Shown here in pieces: positions 6,916 to 13,065 of a stretch of 25,297 nt of DNA. The stretch is taken from positions 1 through 25,297 of IMG/VR virus record IMGVR_UViG_3300013132_000235; one strand, 5' to 3'. Every line of letters begins with the position of its first letter. The stretch's first letter is position 1. Below the pieces are notes generated by a model. It did no database searches. It saw only the letters and a program-made list of their open reading frames with translations, and was not told the origin of the DNA. A program made the position numbers and the translations under genes. The stretch is from a virus.

Positions 6916-7424
6916 GCTGCCTCCCCGACGAGGCTCGCCATCTCTTCGATCGCGTCGTAGTCGATCGTTGGCCACCAGGTTTTGATGATGTAGGCGCAGA
7001 AGCCGGCGTAGGCGGCCTGGAACTGCGCCTCGTCCATCTCGTCGAAGGCGAGGCTGTTCGGGACGCGGAGCATGATCTTGCCGACGCCCTGCAGCTCGAT
7101 CTCGTTGTGATCGCACTCGACGCCCGACAGGCGCTGCAACTTCTTCAGCGCGCCGTGCGCGTCGACCTTGCCGTTGGGCAGCTGGAATTCGGCGAAGTCT
7201 TCGATGTTCAGCGCGATCACGGTGCCGAGCGCGTGAGCCTTGCGCCACTGGCCGTAGTCCCGCGGCTTGGAGAACACCACGCGGATCAGCTCGCCCGGCC
7301 GCGGCTTGCACCGGCGGATCGCATCGCGGCTGAACTCGTCGGCGCAGCGCAGGCTTCCGTCACGCTGTACGCGCACATAGGCGGAGCGGCCCTTGCGGGG
7401 CTTCTTCTTCGGGCTGGCGCTCAT
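6912..7424 (-). CDS. DUF1367-like nin-region protein
   Basis: The 170-residue protein begins with a basic stretch (MSASPKKKPRKGRS) and contains FSKPRDYGQWRKAHALGTVI, then RVPNSLAFDEMDEAQFQAAY and FCAYIIKTWWP. The order of a short conserved core followed by a PNSLAFD..D..F motif resembles DUF1367, a family of unknown function found in the nin-like region of lambdoid phages near replication genes. I hold the family name loosely. ATG 7424 overlaps the upstream stop by 4 nt; a longer frame upstream is a shadow. The length is close to what I recall for the family. Confidence 0.72.
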   Translation of the reverse strand: MSASPKKKPRKGRSAYVRVQRDGSLRCADEFSRDAIRRCKPRPGELIRVVFSKPRDYGQWRKAHALGTVIALNIEDFAEFQLPNGKVDAHGALKKLQRLSGVECDHNEIELQGVGKIMLRVPNSLAFDEMDEAQFQAAYAGFCAYIIKTWWPTIDYDAIEEMASLVGEAA

Positions 7425-8074
7425 GCAGCGTCGCTCCGCTTGGTGAGCGCTTGGGCGGCTACCGCTTGGCCGATCTCTGCAATCCCGATCGCCCGGCGTC
7501 CGGTGCCGAAAGCGAGCACGCTCTTGCACTGCTGCACATCGCCGATCATCACCGGCGCGGGGACATGTTCAAGGAAACCTCGGGCGACGCAGTCGGCCTC
7601 AGTGATCCCGATGATCTTCGGATCGTAGGGCGGCACTTCGCGCCGCGCCGCGTACGCGCGGTAGCGGGTCTCGAAATCCCTCGCCTTGAACGGCGCGTCC
7701 GATGACTTCATGTCGCAGAGCTCGTGAAAACCGCCCATGTCGGCAAGCACGACGTGAATCAGCGGATCGTCGAAAACGACTGTCTGATACGGCCCGATGC
7801 GTTTCACTGCCTCATGAACCTTTGACCACGCCATCGCTGCACGGTCACCGGTGCTGCCTTCAATCAGTTTCACCAGATCGGCAATTCGAGGCATGAACTG
7901 GCCGTTATCCGCATTGCGCAGATGCAGATTCACCGCGCGCTCGATGTCTTCGATCGCGTATTCGGCGAGGCCCTGGAAGTAGAGTTGCAACACTCCCGGT
8001 GATGGCTTCTTGTCGTAATACTCGCCAAGGGCAGTCATCGCGACACCGAATCGCTTTAGGTCAGCCGGTTGCAC
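7421..8074 (-). CDS. DUF6475 protein in the replication P (helicase-loader) position
   Basis: The 217-residue protein directly follows the DUF1376 replication gene. The N-terminal part (DLKRFGVAMTALGEYYDKK, then LQLYFQGLAEYAIEDIERAV) resembles helical helicase-loader or primosome proteins. The C-terminal half has IGPYQTVVFDDPLIHVVLAD followed by FHELCD and FETRYRAYA, which matches my memory of DUF6475. Genes in this place usually load the host DnaB helicase, as lambda P does; that role is inferred from position. I chose GTG 8074 because GGAG stands 7 nt before it and the further upstream frame only mirrors the overlapping gene. It overlaps its upstream neighbour by 14 nt. Confidence 0.78.
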   Translation of the reverse strand: MQPADLKRFGVAMTALGEYYDKKPSPGVLQLYFQGLAEYAIEDIERAVNLHLRNADNGQFMPRIADLVKLIEGSTGDRAAMAWSKVHEAVKRIGPYQTVVFDDPLIHVVLADMGGFHELCDMKSSDAPFKARDFETRYRAYAARREVPPYDPKIIGITEADCVARGFLEHVPAPVMIGDVQQCKSVLAFGTGRRAIGIAEIGQAVAAQALTKRSDAA

Positions 8075-8978
8075 GGGCGTTCTCCAGTCCGTAGGTCTCA
8101 AGCCAACGGTCGACGTTGCTGGCGGTCTGGCGGCCAGCGGATGAGAGATTGAGGCGCGCCGGGTTCTCGCCGGCGAGGCGGATGAACTTGTCGACGTGCG
8201 CGCCATCGCGGCAGATCAACTCGATGTCGTCGTAGACGGTGGAGCGATCGTTCTCGCCCATGTGGTGTGGAGAGTTCTTGCATCCGTCGATGGCGAGTTT
8301 GAGTTGATCGACGGTGTACCCGTCCTTGAGGCGGCCATCGATCGCGCGATGCCGCTTCGACGATGAGTCGCCGAGTTGGGCCTGCGGGTGGCTATGCGTG
8401 ATGCGCCAGTAGTCGAACACGAGCTTCACCGCCGAGACGCGCCCAGAAGGCCTGGGCGTGGCGCAGTCGGCCGCGAGTTCGAAAGGTGGTTCATCGTTCG
8501 CGGTCGGCGCAGCCGACAAGCCCGCGTCAGCGGGGGCTTTGGGGGTTGTTTCTTGGTTTATGGTTTTTGGTTCTGGCTTATGGTTAGTTTTCGCCTGGGC
8601 TGATCCTGGGTTACCTGTAGAAAACCCACTGGGTTTTTTCTGAGTTTCCTCTGGCTTCCTGGGTCTGCCCCCAGATTTGCCGTTCTGACGCGACCTTTCA
8701 GCCCTTTCAGCGTACAAAACGAGCTCTTTTTGCACTCTCGCCTGAACCCAGCCGGTTTCGGTGAGCGTGAAATAGCGGCTGATGACGTAATCGACGGCCT
8801 TCTTCTCTGCCGAGGTGGCCGCCCTTGCCAAGCGGTAGAGCTCGCTCTTGTCTGCTGGGAGAGGGCCCTCCGTCGCGTAGGCCTGATCCATGAGGCGGTT
8901 GTAGGCGCCGTCCTCGAGCATCGACAGGCCGATCGTGTCGCGGATGTAGTCGCCGATATGCTTCGGGTAGTGGTTCAC
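8061..8978 (-). CDS. DUF1376 replication initiator-like protein (O-like)
   Basis: The 305-residue protein has an N-terminal DUF1376 domain (VNHYPKHIGDYIRDTIGLS, LEDGAYNRLMDQAYATEGPL, residues 1-90). A linker of about 80 residues rich in K, P, T and N follows. The C-terminal domain (KRHRAIDGRLKDGYTVDQLK, then ENDRSTVYDDIELICR) resembles the conserved phage C-terminus Phg_2220_C. This architecture is typical of phage replication initiators that take the place of lambda O. The linker is encoded by A/T-rich repeated DNA that may be the origin. GTG 8978 forms a GTGA junction with the upstream stop; the longer frame beyond it is a shadow. Confidence 0.87.
   Translation of the reverse strand: MNHYPKHIGDYIRDTIGLSMLEDGAYNRLMDQAYATEGPLPADKSELYRLARAATSAEKKAVDYVISRYFTLTETGWVQARVQKELVLYAERAERSRQNGKSGGRPRKPEETQKKPSGFSTGNPGSAQAKTNHKPEPKTINQETTPKAPADAGLSAAPTANDEPPFELAADCATPRPSGRVSAVKLVFDYWRITHSHPQAQLGDSSSKRHRAIDGRLKDGYTVDQLKLAIDGCKNSPHHMGENDRSTVYDDIELICRDGAHVDKFIRLAGENPARLNLSSAGRQTASNVDRWLETYGLENARATG
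8551..8640. other. Possible replication origin: A/T-rich repeats inside the DUF1376 gene
   Basis: Near-identical 12-mers TGGTTTATGGTT (8554-8565) and TGGCTTATGGTT (8574-8585) lie 20 bp apart in a G/T-rich strand. Close by is an AAAACCC/GGGTTTT inverted repeat (about 8618-8634). The segment is much poorer in GC than its surroundings and encodes only the linker of an O-like protein. In lambda the origin iterons lie inside gene O in just this place. Function is inferred. Confidence 0.45.
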
Positions 8979-9253
8979 GCGCACGCAAGCAGGTCGCCCT
9001 GCTTGGCCTCCTGCATAAGCTCCCAGGCTGCGCTCCGCATATCCTGAGCAGCGGCGTGTCCCCTGGTCCTCGCGATCAAGGCCAAGGTGTCTGTGCGACC
9101 GGCGTTGTCCTTGAGCCGGGCGATCGTTTCTGCGGTGCACCAGAACGTGCGGGCAGCGGCGCAGGCGATGTGCTCCGGCTTGTCGGAGCACGGGCAGTAC
9201 AGCCGGCCATACTGGCCGAAGCAGGGCGGGCGAGGTGGCAGCTCGCGCTTCAA
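8975..9253 (-). CDS. Small Cys-containing hypothetical protein
   Basis: The frame is best read from TTG 9253, which overlaps the upstream stop (CTTGA) and has AAGG 7 nt before it, giving 92 residues that begin LKRELPPRPPCFGQYGRLYC. Five cysteines fall between residues 11 and 39 (CFGQYGRLYCPC, later ACAAARTFWC), suggesting a small zinc-binding fold. The remainder is helical. It sits between a nuclease and the replication initiator with 4-nt overlaps at both ends. The family is not recognised. No good ATG exists that would keep the cysteine region. Confidence 0.65.
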   Translation of the reverse strand: MKRELPPRPPCFGQYGRLYCPCSDKPEHIACAAARTFWCTAETIARLKDNAGRTDTLALIARTRGHAAAQDMRSAAWELMQEAKQGDLLACA

Positions 9254-9684
9254 GCGCGCACCTTGATCAGCTGCTCGATGTGAGCCAGCGCGGTCCCGGG
9301 CTTGATCCACTCCGGCGGCATGCGCACGACCAGCCAGCCGAGCAGATTGGCGGCGATGTCGCGCTCCATGTCCTTGATCCTGGCGCGGCCGCGGCTGTGG
9401 CCGCCATCAACGAACAGGCCGCCATCGATCTCGATGGCGAGCTTGACGACTGGAAAGGCGATGTCGAAGCGCCACTTCCGCGTGTCGTGGAAACGGTGCT
9501 CGCGCTCGTGCGGGATCCCGACGTTGTTGAGCTGCCAGCAGAGCAGGTCGACGTCGCCGTTCGGGGCCGGAGTCTTCGGCTTCGTGGCCGGCTTCGGCGA
9601 ATCGTTCGCCGGAGCCAGCGACGCCGCACCATGCTTTCGCTGGTAGTCGGCGAGCCAGGCTTCAGATGCGCGCAGAGTGTTCAC
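9250..9684 (-). CDS. PD-(D/E)XK-type endonuclease (DUF559/Vsr-like)
   Basis: The 144-residue protein has a Pro/Lys-rich N-terminal linker and then a nuclease core. WRFDIAF (D74) and LAIEIDGG (E85, D87) form the typical metal site of the restriction-endonuclease fold. GRARIKDMERDIAANLLGW follows, as in DUF559 and Vsr-like enzymes. In phage replication operons such enzymes often replace Holliday-junction resolvases such as RusA, or act as nickases; the substrate here is unknown. GTG 9684 gives a GTGA junction with the upstream gene, and the longer upstream frame is not coding. The catalytic residues appear intact. Confidence 0.82.
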   Translation of the reverse strand: MNTLRASEAWLADYQRKHGAASLAPANDSPKPATKPKTPAPNGDVDLLCWQLNNVGIPHEREHRFHDTRKWRFDIAFPVVKLAIEIDGGLFVDGGHSRGRARIKDMERDIAANLLGWLVVRMPPEWIKPGTALAHIEQLIKVRA

Positions 9685-9971
9685 GCCGATTCCTGCACGC
9701 GCGTGGTCTGAACAGCATCCGCATCTGGATTCCGAATGGGAACCAGATGGATGTTCTTGACCCATCCGCGAATTCCACTCGGCAATTCGCAGTGGTTGAT
9801 GATGTCGCCGCGATCGAATGACTTCAGATCCCTTGCTTCCTCAGGATCGGTGAGTACTTTTACGATCCGCGAGCGGCGATCGTTTTCCGTCACGGCTACA
9901 GCGCGGCTCCGGTCTTTTATGCAATGCCGGAGCACGTACGCCAGGTCGCCTTTGCGAGCTACGTCTCTCAT
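9681..9971 (-). CDS. Hypothetical 96-aa protein downstream of rdgC
   Basis: The product begins [20 protein letters not shown] and is basic at the N-terminus. A beta-rich middle with several acidic residues follows ([20 protein letters not shown]). The end, [20 protein letters not shown], could be a small OB- or SH3-like barrel strand pattern, but this is a guess. It overlaps the rdgC fusion gene and the nuclease gene by 4 nt each, so it may work with either. I do not recognise a family. Confidence 0.7.
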   Translation of the reverse strand: MRDVARKGDLAYVLRHCIKDRSRAVAVTENDRRSRIVKVLTDPEEARDLKSFDRGDIINHCELPSGIRGWVKNIHLVPIRNPDADAVQTTRVQESA

Positions 9972-11125
9972 GCCGCCGCCTTGAACACTTCGCGTTGGCC
10001 ACCCGGGCCCGATGGTCCGACGATGCCTTCGACCTCCATGCGTTCCACCAAGCGCGCGGCGCGGTTGTAGCCGATCTTCAATCGACGCTGGACCCAGCTG
10101 ATGCTGGATTTGCGCGTCTCGATCACGAGCCTCACTGCGATGTCGTAGGCGGGATCGGGCTCTTCGCTGAACCGATCGTGGTCGGGCACGACGATGTCGG
10201 TTTCTTTGCTGGGCTCGGCCGCAGGCTTCTGATCGCCGAAGCTAATACCGAACGCTTCGAGCAAATCGGCGATCATCGGCCCGACTTGGCCGGTCATGAG
10301 CGTGAACTCAGCCTCGAACTGGCGCGCCGGGTCGATGCTGGGCTCTTCCTCGGCCTCGTCCATTTCCGTGAACTTGAGCCGGCTCACCTGCAGCTTGTCG
10401 TCGACGACGAGCGAGAGGCGGCCATTCCAGGTCAGCGCGAGCTTCGTCGCACGCAGCCCTTCCTCGAGATGGCGCTGAATCTGCTGCACGTCGAGGTTGT
10501 GGCGCGAATACTTCACCGTGGCTTTCGCCGCGTCGCCGCTGGTGAGCGTGCATTCCTCGCCGATGTCGAAGCGGCCGGGCGCGTGGCGAGCAGACAGCCA
10601 GTCGGTGAGCTTCTGGCCCGGCAAAGCCTTGGTCTGCGGTAACGACACCGACAGCTCACCGAGCGTCTCGCGCAGGAACTCCACCAGCTGCTCGGCCTTG
10701 GCCGGCGAAGAAGAATCAATGACCAGCAGGCCGGCGGTCGGATCGATCCAGGCGCGGACGACGGTCCGCTTAACGAACGCGCGCGGCAGCAGCTCGGCCG
10801 AGATGATCTCCTTGAAATCGCGCAGCTGCTTGCGCCCGGGCTTGAAGCCCTTTTCGCGCTCGAACTCGACTGCGCGCTGCTTGACCGCATCATTGAGCAC
10901 GGACGACGGCAGTAGCTTCTGATCGACGCCGAGCGCGATCAGCAAATGACGCTCAACGCCCTGAACCAGCGGTACGTCATCGATCGGCGGAACCCAGCCG
11001 CGCGATTCCGTGGACATCGCCGAGCACGGCTGCAGCGTGCGCTGCGCAAGCTTCTCCTCGAGCGCGCCGGCCGTCAACAACCAGGATTGCTCCAGGCGGT
11101 AGATCAACAGGTTCTTGAACCACAT
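9968..11125 (-). CDS. rdgC: RdgC recombination-associated protein fused to an FtsK-gamma domain
   Basis: Residues 1 to about 292 match RdgC, a ring-shaped DNA-binding protein that inhibits Rec[12 protein letters not shown] at the start, [21 protein letters not shown] and [10 protein letters not shown] line up in order with the E. coli protein, whose usual length is about 300 residues. After a linker, residues 321-385 form an FtsK-gamma winged helix: [20 protein letters not shown], then [20 protein letters not shown] and a GQREV end. In FtsK this domain reads KOPS (GGGNAGGG) and activates XerCD at dif. The fusion could target RdgC to such DNA or to Xer sites; this is inference. GGAG lies 8 nt before ATG 11125. 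Phage RdgC proteins are common, but I do not know this fusion as a described one. Confidence 0.93.
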   Translation of the reverse strand: MWFKNLLIYRLEQSWLLTAGALEEKLAQRTLQPCSAMSTESRGWVPPIDDVPLVQGVERHLLIALGVDQKLLPSSVLNDAVKQRAVEFEREKGFKPGRKQLRDFKEIISAELLPRAFVKRTVVRAWIDPTAGLLVIDSSSPAKAEQLVEFLRETLGELSVSLPQTKALPGQKLTDWLSARHAPGRFDIGEECTLTSGDAAKATVKYSRHNLDVQQIQRHLEEGLRATKLALTWNGRLSLVVDDKLQVSRLKFTEMDEAEEEPSIDPARQFEAEFTLMTGQVGPMIADLLEAFGISFGDQKPAAEPSKETDIVVPDHDRFSEEPDPAYDIAVRLVIETRKSSISWVQRRLKIGYNRAARLVERMEVEGIVGPSGPGGQREVFKAAA

Positions 11126-11140
11126 CTTCGCGTCTCCGGA

Positions 11141-11758
11141 TCAGGCCGCTTTGGGGACGAGCGCGAGGTGTTCGCGGCGCTCGCGCTCTTTCGCCTGCTC
11201 GCTGACAAGCAGCGCGCGGGACGCAGTGACCGCGGCTATCAGCTCATCGCAGCTTTCGATCGCATCGGCGAAGAACTGGTAGTCGCAGCCGTTGACCTTG
11301 CCGTCGAAGAGGATCGGGGCCCAGCTTTCGCAGTAGCCAGCGAAACGCTTCGCAACAGCGCCAACGGTTGCGAGATCGGCATTGCGACCAACGCTCGGCA
11401 CCGGCACATAGAGAGAGCCGAGCAAGCGGCACACTTCCGTCGCGCATGCGATGCCGGCGAGCGAATCCGCAGCGCGCATCGTCTCCACGAACAGAAACAC
11501 GAGCTCGGCGGGCATACGGTGAGCGGTGCGCGTGTCCTTGTAGCGGCGCAGCTTCTTGCCGTTGTTCTCCATGCGCGCGAACAGATCGCCCCCGGATGCA
11601 AGCACATCCGTGCGCACATGCGCCGGAATCGACTCGTTGAACTCGACCATGCGCTCCGAGAAAGCCTCGAGCGATCCGCCGAGCAGATGCTGGTTGGCCT
11701 CGAAGTGCACAAACAGAACCTTGTCGAGAAGCCGTTGGGAACCGTGGGACATATTCAC
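11141..11758 (-). CDS. Hypothetical 205-aa protein upstream of rdgC
   Basis: This helical protein begins (V)NMSHGSQRLLDKVLFVHFEA and contains FSERMVEFNESIPAHVRTDV, PAELVFLFVETMRAADSLAG and a charged C-terminus (SEQAKERERREHL). No catalytic or membrane motif is seen. I chose GTG 11758, with GGAG 8 nt upstream; ATG 11752 two codons later is possible but has poor spacing. Only 15 nt separate it from rdgC, so the two are probably expressed together, and this may be a partner of RdgC. It is the first leftward gene after the reversed gene at 12044. I do not recognise a family. Confidence 0.72.
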   Translation of the reverse strand: MNMSHGSQRLLDKVLFVHFEANQHLLGGSLEAFSERMVEFNESIPAHVRTDVLASGGDLFARMENNGKKLRRYKDTRTAHRMPAELVFLFVETMRAADSLAGIACATEVCRLLGSLYVPVPSVGRNADLATVGAVAKRFAGYCESWAPILFDGKVNGCDYQFFADAIESCDELIAAVTASRALLVSEQAKERERREHLALVPKAA

Positions 11759-12043
11759 GAGTGGTACTCCGTCTTACTGTGCAAACACGGCGATGGATTC
11801 GGCCGGATTCGAAGGGGTGCGACGTGAGGGGAGGGAAGAAGAGGGCCGGCGGGTGCCGGCAAGACGCAACGCACGAAGGCGCGCGGGGAGAGATCGGTAC
11901 TGCGAGTGGCTGCCCATGGCTATGCGCAGCCCAGCGGCAATGCGTAGAAGCGCGCTGCCGGTTTCGAAGGATTGGAGCCGATCCCCGGCCTGATACGCTG
12001 GAAGTCGCCAGACGCACCAGCTACATCAGAACCGGGGATCAGC
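11759..12043. promoter_or_regulatory. Divergent intergenic region with 9-bp inverted repeat and a KOPS-like octamer
   Basis: The 285 nt between the leftward gene at 11758 and the rightward gene at 12044 hold no convincing gene. GATCCCCGG (11980-11988) and its exact complement CCGGGGATC (12032-12040) flank the probable rightward promoter area, the second copy touching the Shine-Dalgarno just before ATG 12044. GGGGAGGG at 11828-11835 matches the FtsK-gamma recognition sequence GGGNAGGG. I found no confident -35/-10 pair. Confidence 0.5.
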
Positions 12044-12409
12044 ATGGAAACGGAATTGCGCGCCGCAGCGCTCGACACGCTGCGCAAGCTCGCCGACGGG
12101 AAGAAGCACACCGCGCGGGAGAACTTGGGGTGGGACATGGGCGCCGTTGAACGCCTATACAAAGCGGGGCTCGCAGTTGGACGCGACGCATCAGATGCAG
12201 ACGGGCCGGAGTTCATCGAGCTAGCCATTACCCAACGCGGTGCAGAAATGCTTGCCGAGGAAATCGAGAAGCAGACAAACCCCGAGACTCGTGATGCTCG
12301 CTACTACCGCCGATATCCAATACGGGCAAACATCGTCGTCGCGGTGACTTCTGCGCTGGTCGGTGGTGCGGTTGTATGGGCCTACGGCCTTATCAACGCC
12401 TGCGGTTGA
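12044..12409 (+). CDS. Reversed small gene: winged-helix-like domain plus C-terminal membrane anchor
   Basis: The 121-residue protein begins METELRAAALDTLRKLADGK and contains HTARENLGWDMGAVERLYKA, then ITQRGAEMLAEEIEK, the pattern of a small winged helix. One C-terminal transmembrane helix (IVVAVTSALVGGAVVWAYGL) follows a basic YYRRYPIRAN stretch, so the N-terminal domain would face the cytoplasm. GGGGA precedes the ATG by about 6 nt; a longer TTG start at 11972 is unlikely. It runs against the leftward early operon, so it should have its own promoter, as moron genes do. The function is unknown; superinfection immunity is one option. Confidence 0.68.
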   Translation: METELRAAALDTLRKLADGKKHTARENLGWDMGAVERLYKAGLAVGRDASDADGPEFIELAITQRGAEMLAEEIEKQTNPETRDARYYRRYPIRANIVVAVTSALVGGAVVWAYGLINACG

Positions 12410-12547
12410 AAAAATGTCGTCCAAAGAGTCGACTTGCTTGGCGACGCCAGACTCGGCATACGCACGCAGCCAAGCGCGCCGGAACTCGCCGCGCTCGATG
12501 CGGCGATGCTTGCGACGCATGAATGGCGTATCGCGCGGGGCGCTCAT
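12221..12547 (-). CDS. Small basic protein, second half antisense to the reversed gene
   Basis: The frame starts at ATG 12547, overlapping the upstream stop by 4 nt (ATGA). Residues 1-45 look like a real phage protein: MSAPRDTPFMRRKHRRIERG followed by EFRRAWLRAYAESGVAKQ. The rest is antisense to the 3' half of the gene at 12044-12409 and could be partly random, although it keeps a hydrophobic ISAVVASITSLGVCLLL stretch. One explanation is that insertion of the reversed gene replaced the original 3' end of this one. The start is well supported, the C-terminus less so. Family not recognised. Confidence 0.55.
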   Translation of the reverse strand: MSAPRDTPFMRRKHRRIERGEFRRAWLRAYAESGVAKQVDSLDDIFSTAGVDKAVGPYNRTTDQRRSHRDDDVCPYWISAVVASITSLGVCLLLDFLGKHFCTALGNG

Positions 12548-12699
12548 TCGTGTTCGTCCTTGCCCGGAACGCTGTCGGGAGTCAGAGCACTCGACTCGCG
12601 CTCAGCGGCGCGGTCGATGGTCACCGTCAACGAGTCGGAGTTGTCGCGCTCAACGCGGACGGTCACGCCGGGAGCGCAGTGGACGATTACCTGCGTCAC
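12544..12699 (-). CDS. 51-aa hypothetical protein after cro
   Basis: A short frame from GTG 12699, overlapping the cro stop as a GTGA junction, to TGA 12544, which itself overlaps the next ATG. The product begins VTQVIVHCAPGVTVRVERDN and then SLTVTIDRAAERE, a plausible set of beta strands followed by a charged tail. GGAGG lies about 7 nt before the GTG. Its place between two coupled genes is the main argument that it is translated. No homologue is recognised. Confidence 0.65.
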   Translation of the reverse strand: MTQVIVHCAPGVTVRVERDNSDSLTVTIDRAAERESSALTPDSVPGKDEHE

Positions 12700-12953
12700 G
12701 CCGCCTCCTGCTGCTCGGAGTTCGCGGCGGGCGGGACGGGGCCGAAAATTTCCGGGCGCATCTCATGCTTGGATACGCGCCCATCCGTCGCTGTATCGAG
12801 GAGCACCGCAGCTTCGGGCGTGAGCTTTTCACTCTGCAGCCACTTCCAGACATGACCCTGGCGAACCTTGCCTCCGATCTTTCGGGCCAGACCGCTCTGC
12901 GTGCCGCCGCAAAGGTCGATTGCACGCTTGACGAAGGGGTTTTCACGTTCCAT
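12696..12953 (-). CDS. Cro-like / YdaS-type HTH regulator
   Basis: The 85-residue protein begins MERENPFVKRAIDLCGGTQS and continues with a helix-turn-helix (SGLARKIGGKVRQGHVWKWL, about residues 20-39), followed by LTPEAAVLLDTATDGRVSKH. This is the usual look of Cro/YdaS repressors of lambdoid phages, which turn down early transcription and favour lytic growth. It is the first gene of the leftward early chain and is divergent from the repressor gene. There is no Shine-Dalgarno before its ATG; the operator O1 covers the likely -10 region, so its mRNA may be leaderless. The C-terminus is a flexible PAANSEQQEAA tail. Confidence 0.87.
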   Translation of the reverse strand: MERENPFVKRAIDLCGGTQSGLARKIGGKVRQGHVWKWLQSEKLTPEAAVLLDTATDGRVSKHEMRPEIFGPVPPAANSEQQEAA

Positions 12954-12960
12954 GCAGCCA
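12948..12960 (-). repeat. Left arm of the 13-bp inverted repeat around the cro start codon
   Basis: Read leftward, this is TGGCTGCATGGAA, with the cro ATG in its centre. Its exact inverted copy lies at 13053-13065 around the cI ATG. Both genes therefore share identical start contexts without a Shine-Dalgarno. Confidence 0.9.
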
Positions 12961-12964
12961 GACT

Positions 12965-12978
12965 ACTACTAGGGTAGT
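12965..12978. promoter_or_regulatory. Operator O1
   Basis: ACTACTAGGGTAGT, a 14-bp partial palindrome with arms ACTAC/GTAGT, is centred about 18 bp from the cro ATG and covers its likely -10 region. It is one of five copies of the motif. Together with O2 it lies in the cro promoter (TTGACC at 12984-12989 on the leftward strand as -35, TAGTCT as a weak -10). Confidence 0.85.
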
Positions 12979-12988
12979 GAATTGGTCA

Positions 12989-13002
12989 ACTACGGTGGTA
13001 GT
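12989..13002. promoter_or_regulatory. Operator O2
   Basis: ACTACGGTGGTAGT, with perfect five-base arms. Its centre is 24 bp from that of O1, the same spacing as O4-O5 at the second locus. It sits at the -35 end of the leftward cro promoter. Confidence 0.87.
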
Positions 13003-13033
13003 GAATCAGCTAGTGAGCTCGTTCGCGGCGCCT

Positions 13034-13047
13034 ACTACGGCGGTAGT
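13034..13047. promoter_or_regulatory. Operator O3
   Basis: ACTACGGCGGTAGT, extended to seven-base perfect arms (CTACTAC/GTAGTAG, 13032-13049). It is centred 19.5 bp before the cI ATG, the mirror image of O1 before cro, so it is well placed for the repressor or Cro to control cI. Confidence 0.87.
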
Positions 13048-13052
13048 AGCTT

Positions 13053-13065
13053 TGGCTGCATGGAA
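13053..13065 (+). repeat. Right arm of the 13-bp inverted repeat around the cI start codon
   Basis: TGGCTGCATGGAA contains the cI ATG (13060-13062). It is the exact inverted copy of 12948-12960, and similarity continues outward through GTAGTAG into operators O1 and O3. This suggests an inverted duplication of the promoter and start region. Confidence 0.9.

Noticed and set aside
6916-7311. N-terminal extension of the gene at 6361
   Set aside because: This part mirrors the coding sequence of the gene at 6912-7424 in another frame and is Arg-rich and featureless.
11244-12017. 257-aa leftward frame overlapping the 205-aa gene and the intergenic region
   Set aside because: Arg/Ser-rich translation; the other frame has a Shine-Dalgarno, a better composition and the right distance to rdgC.
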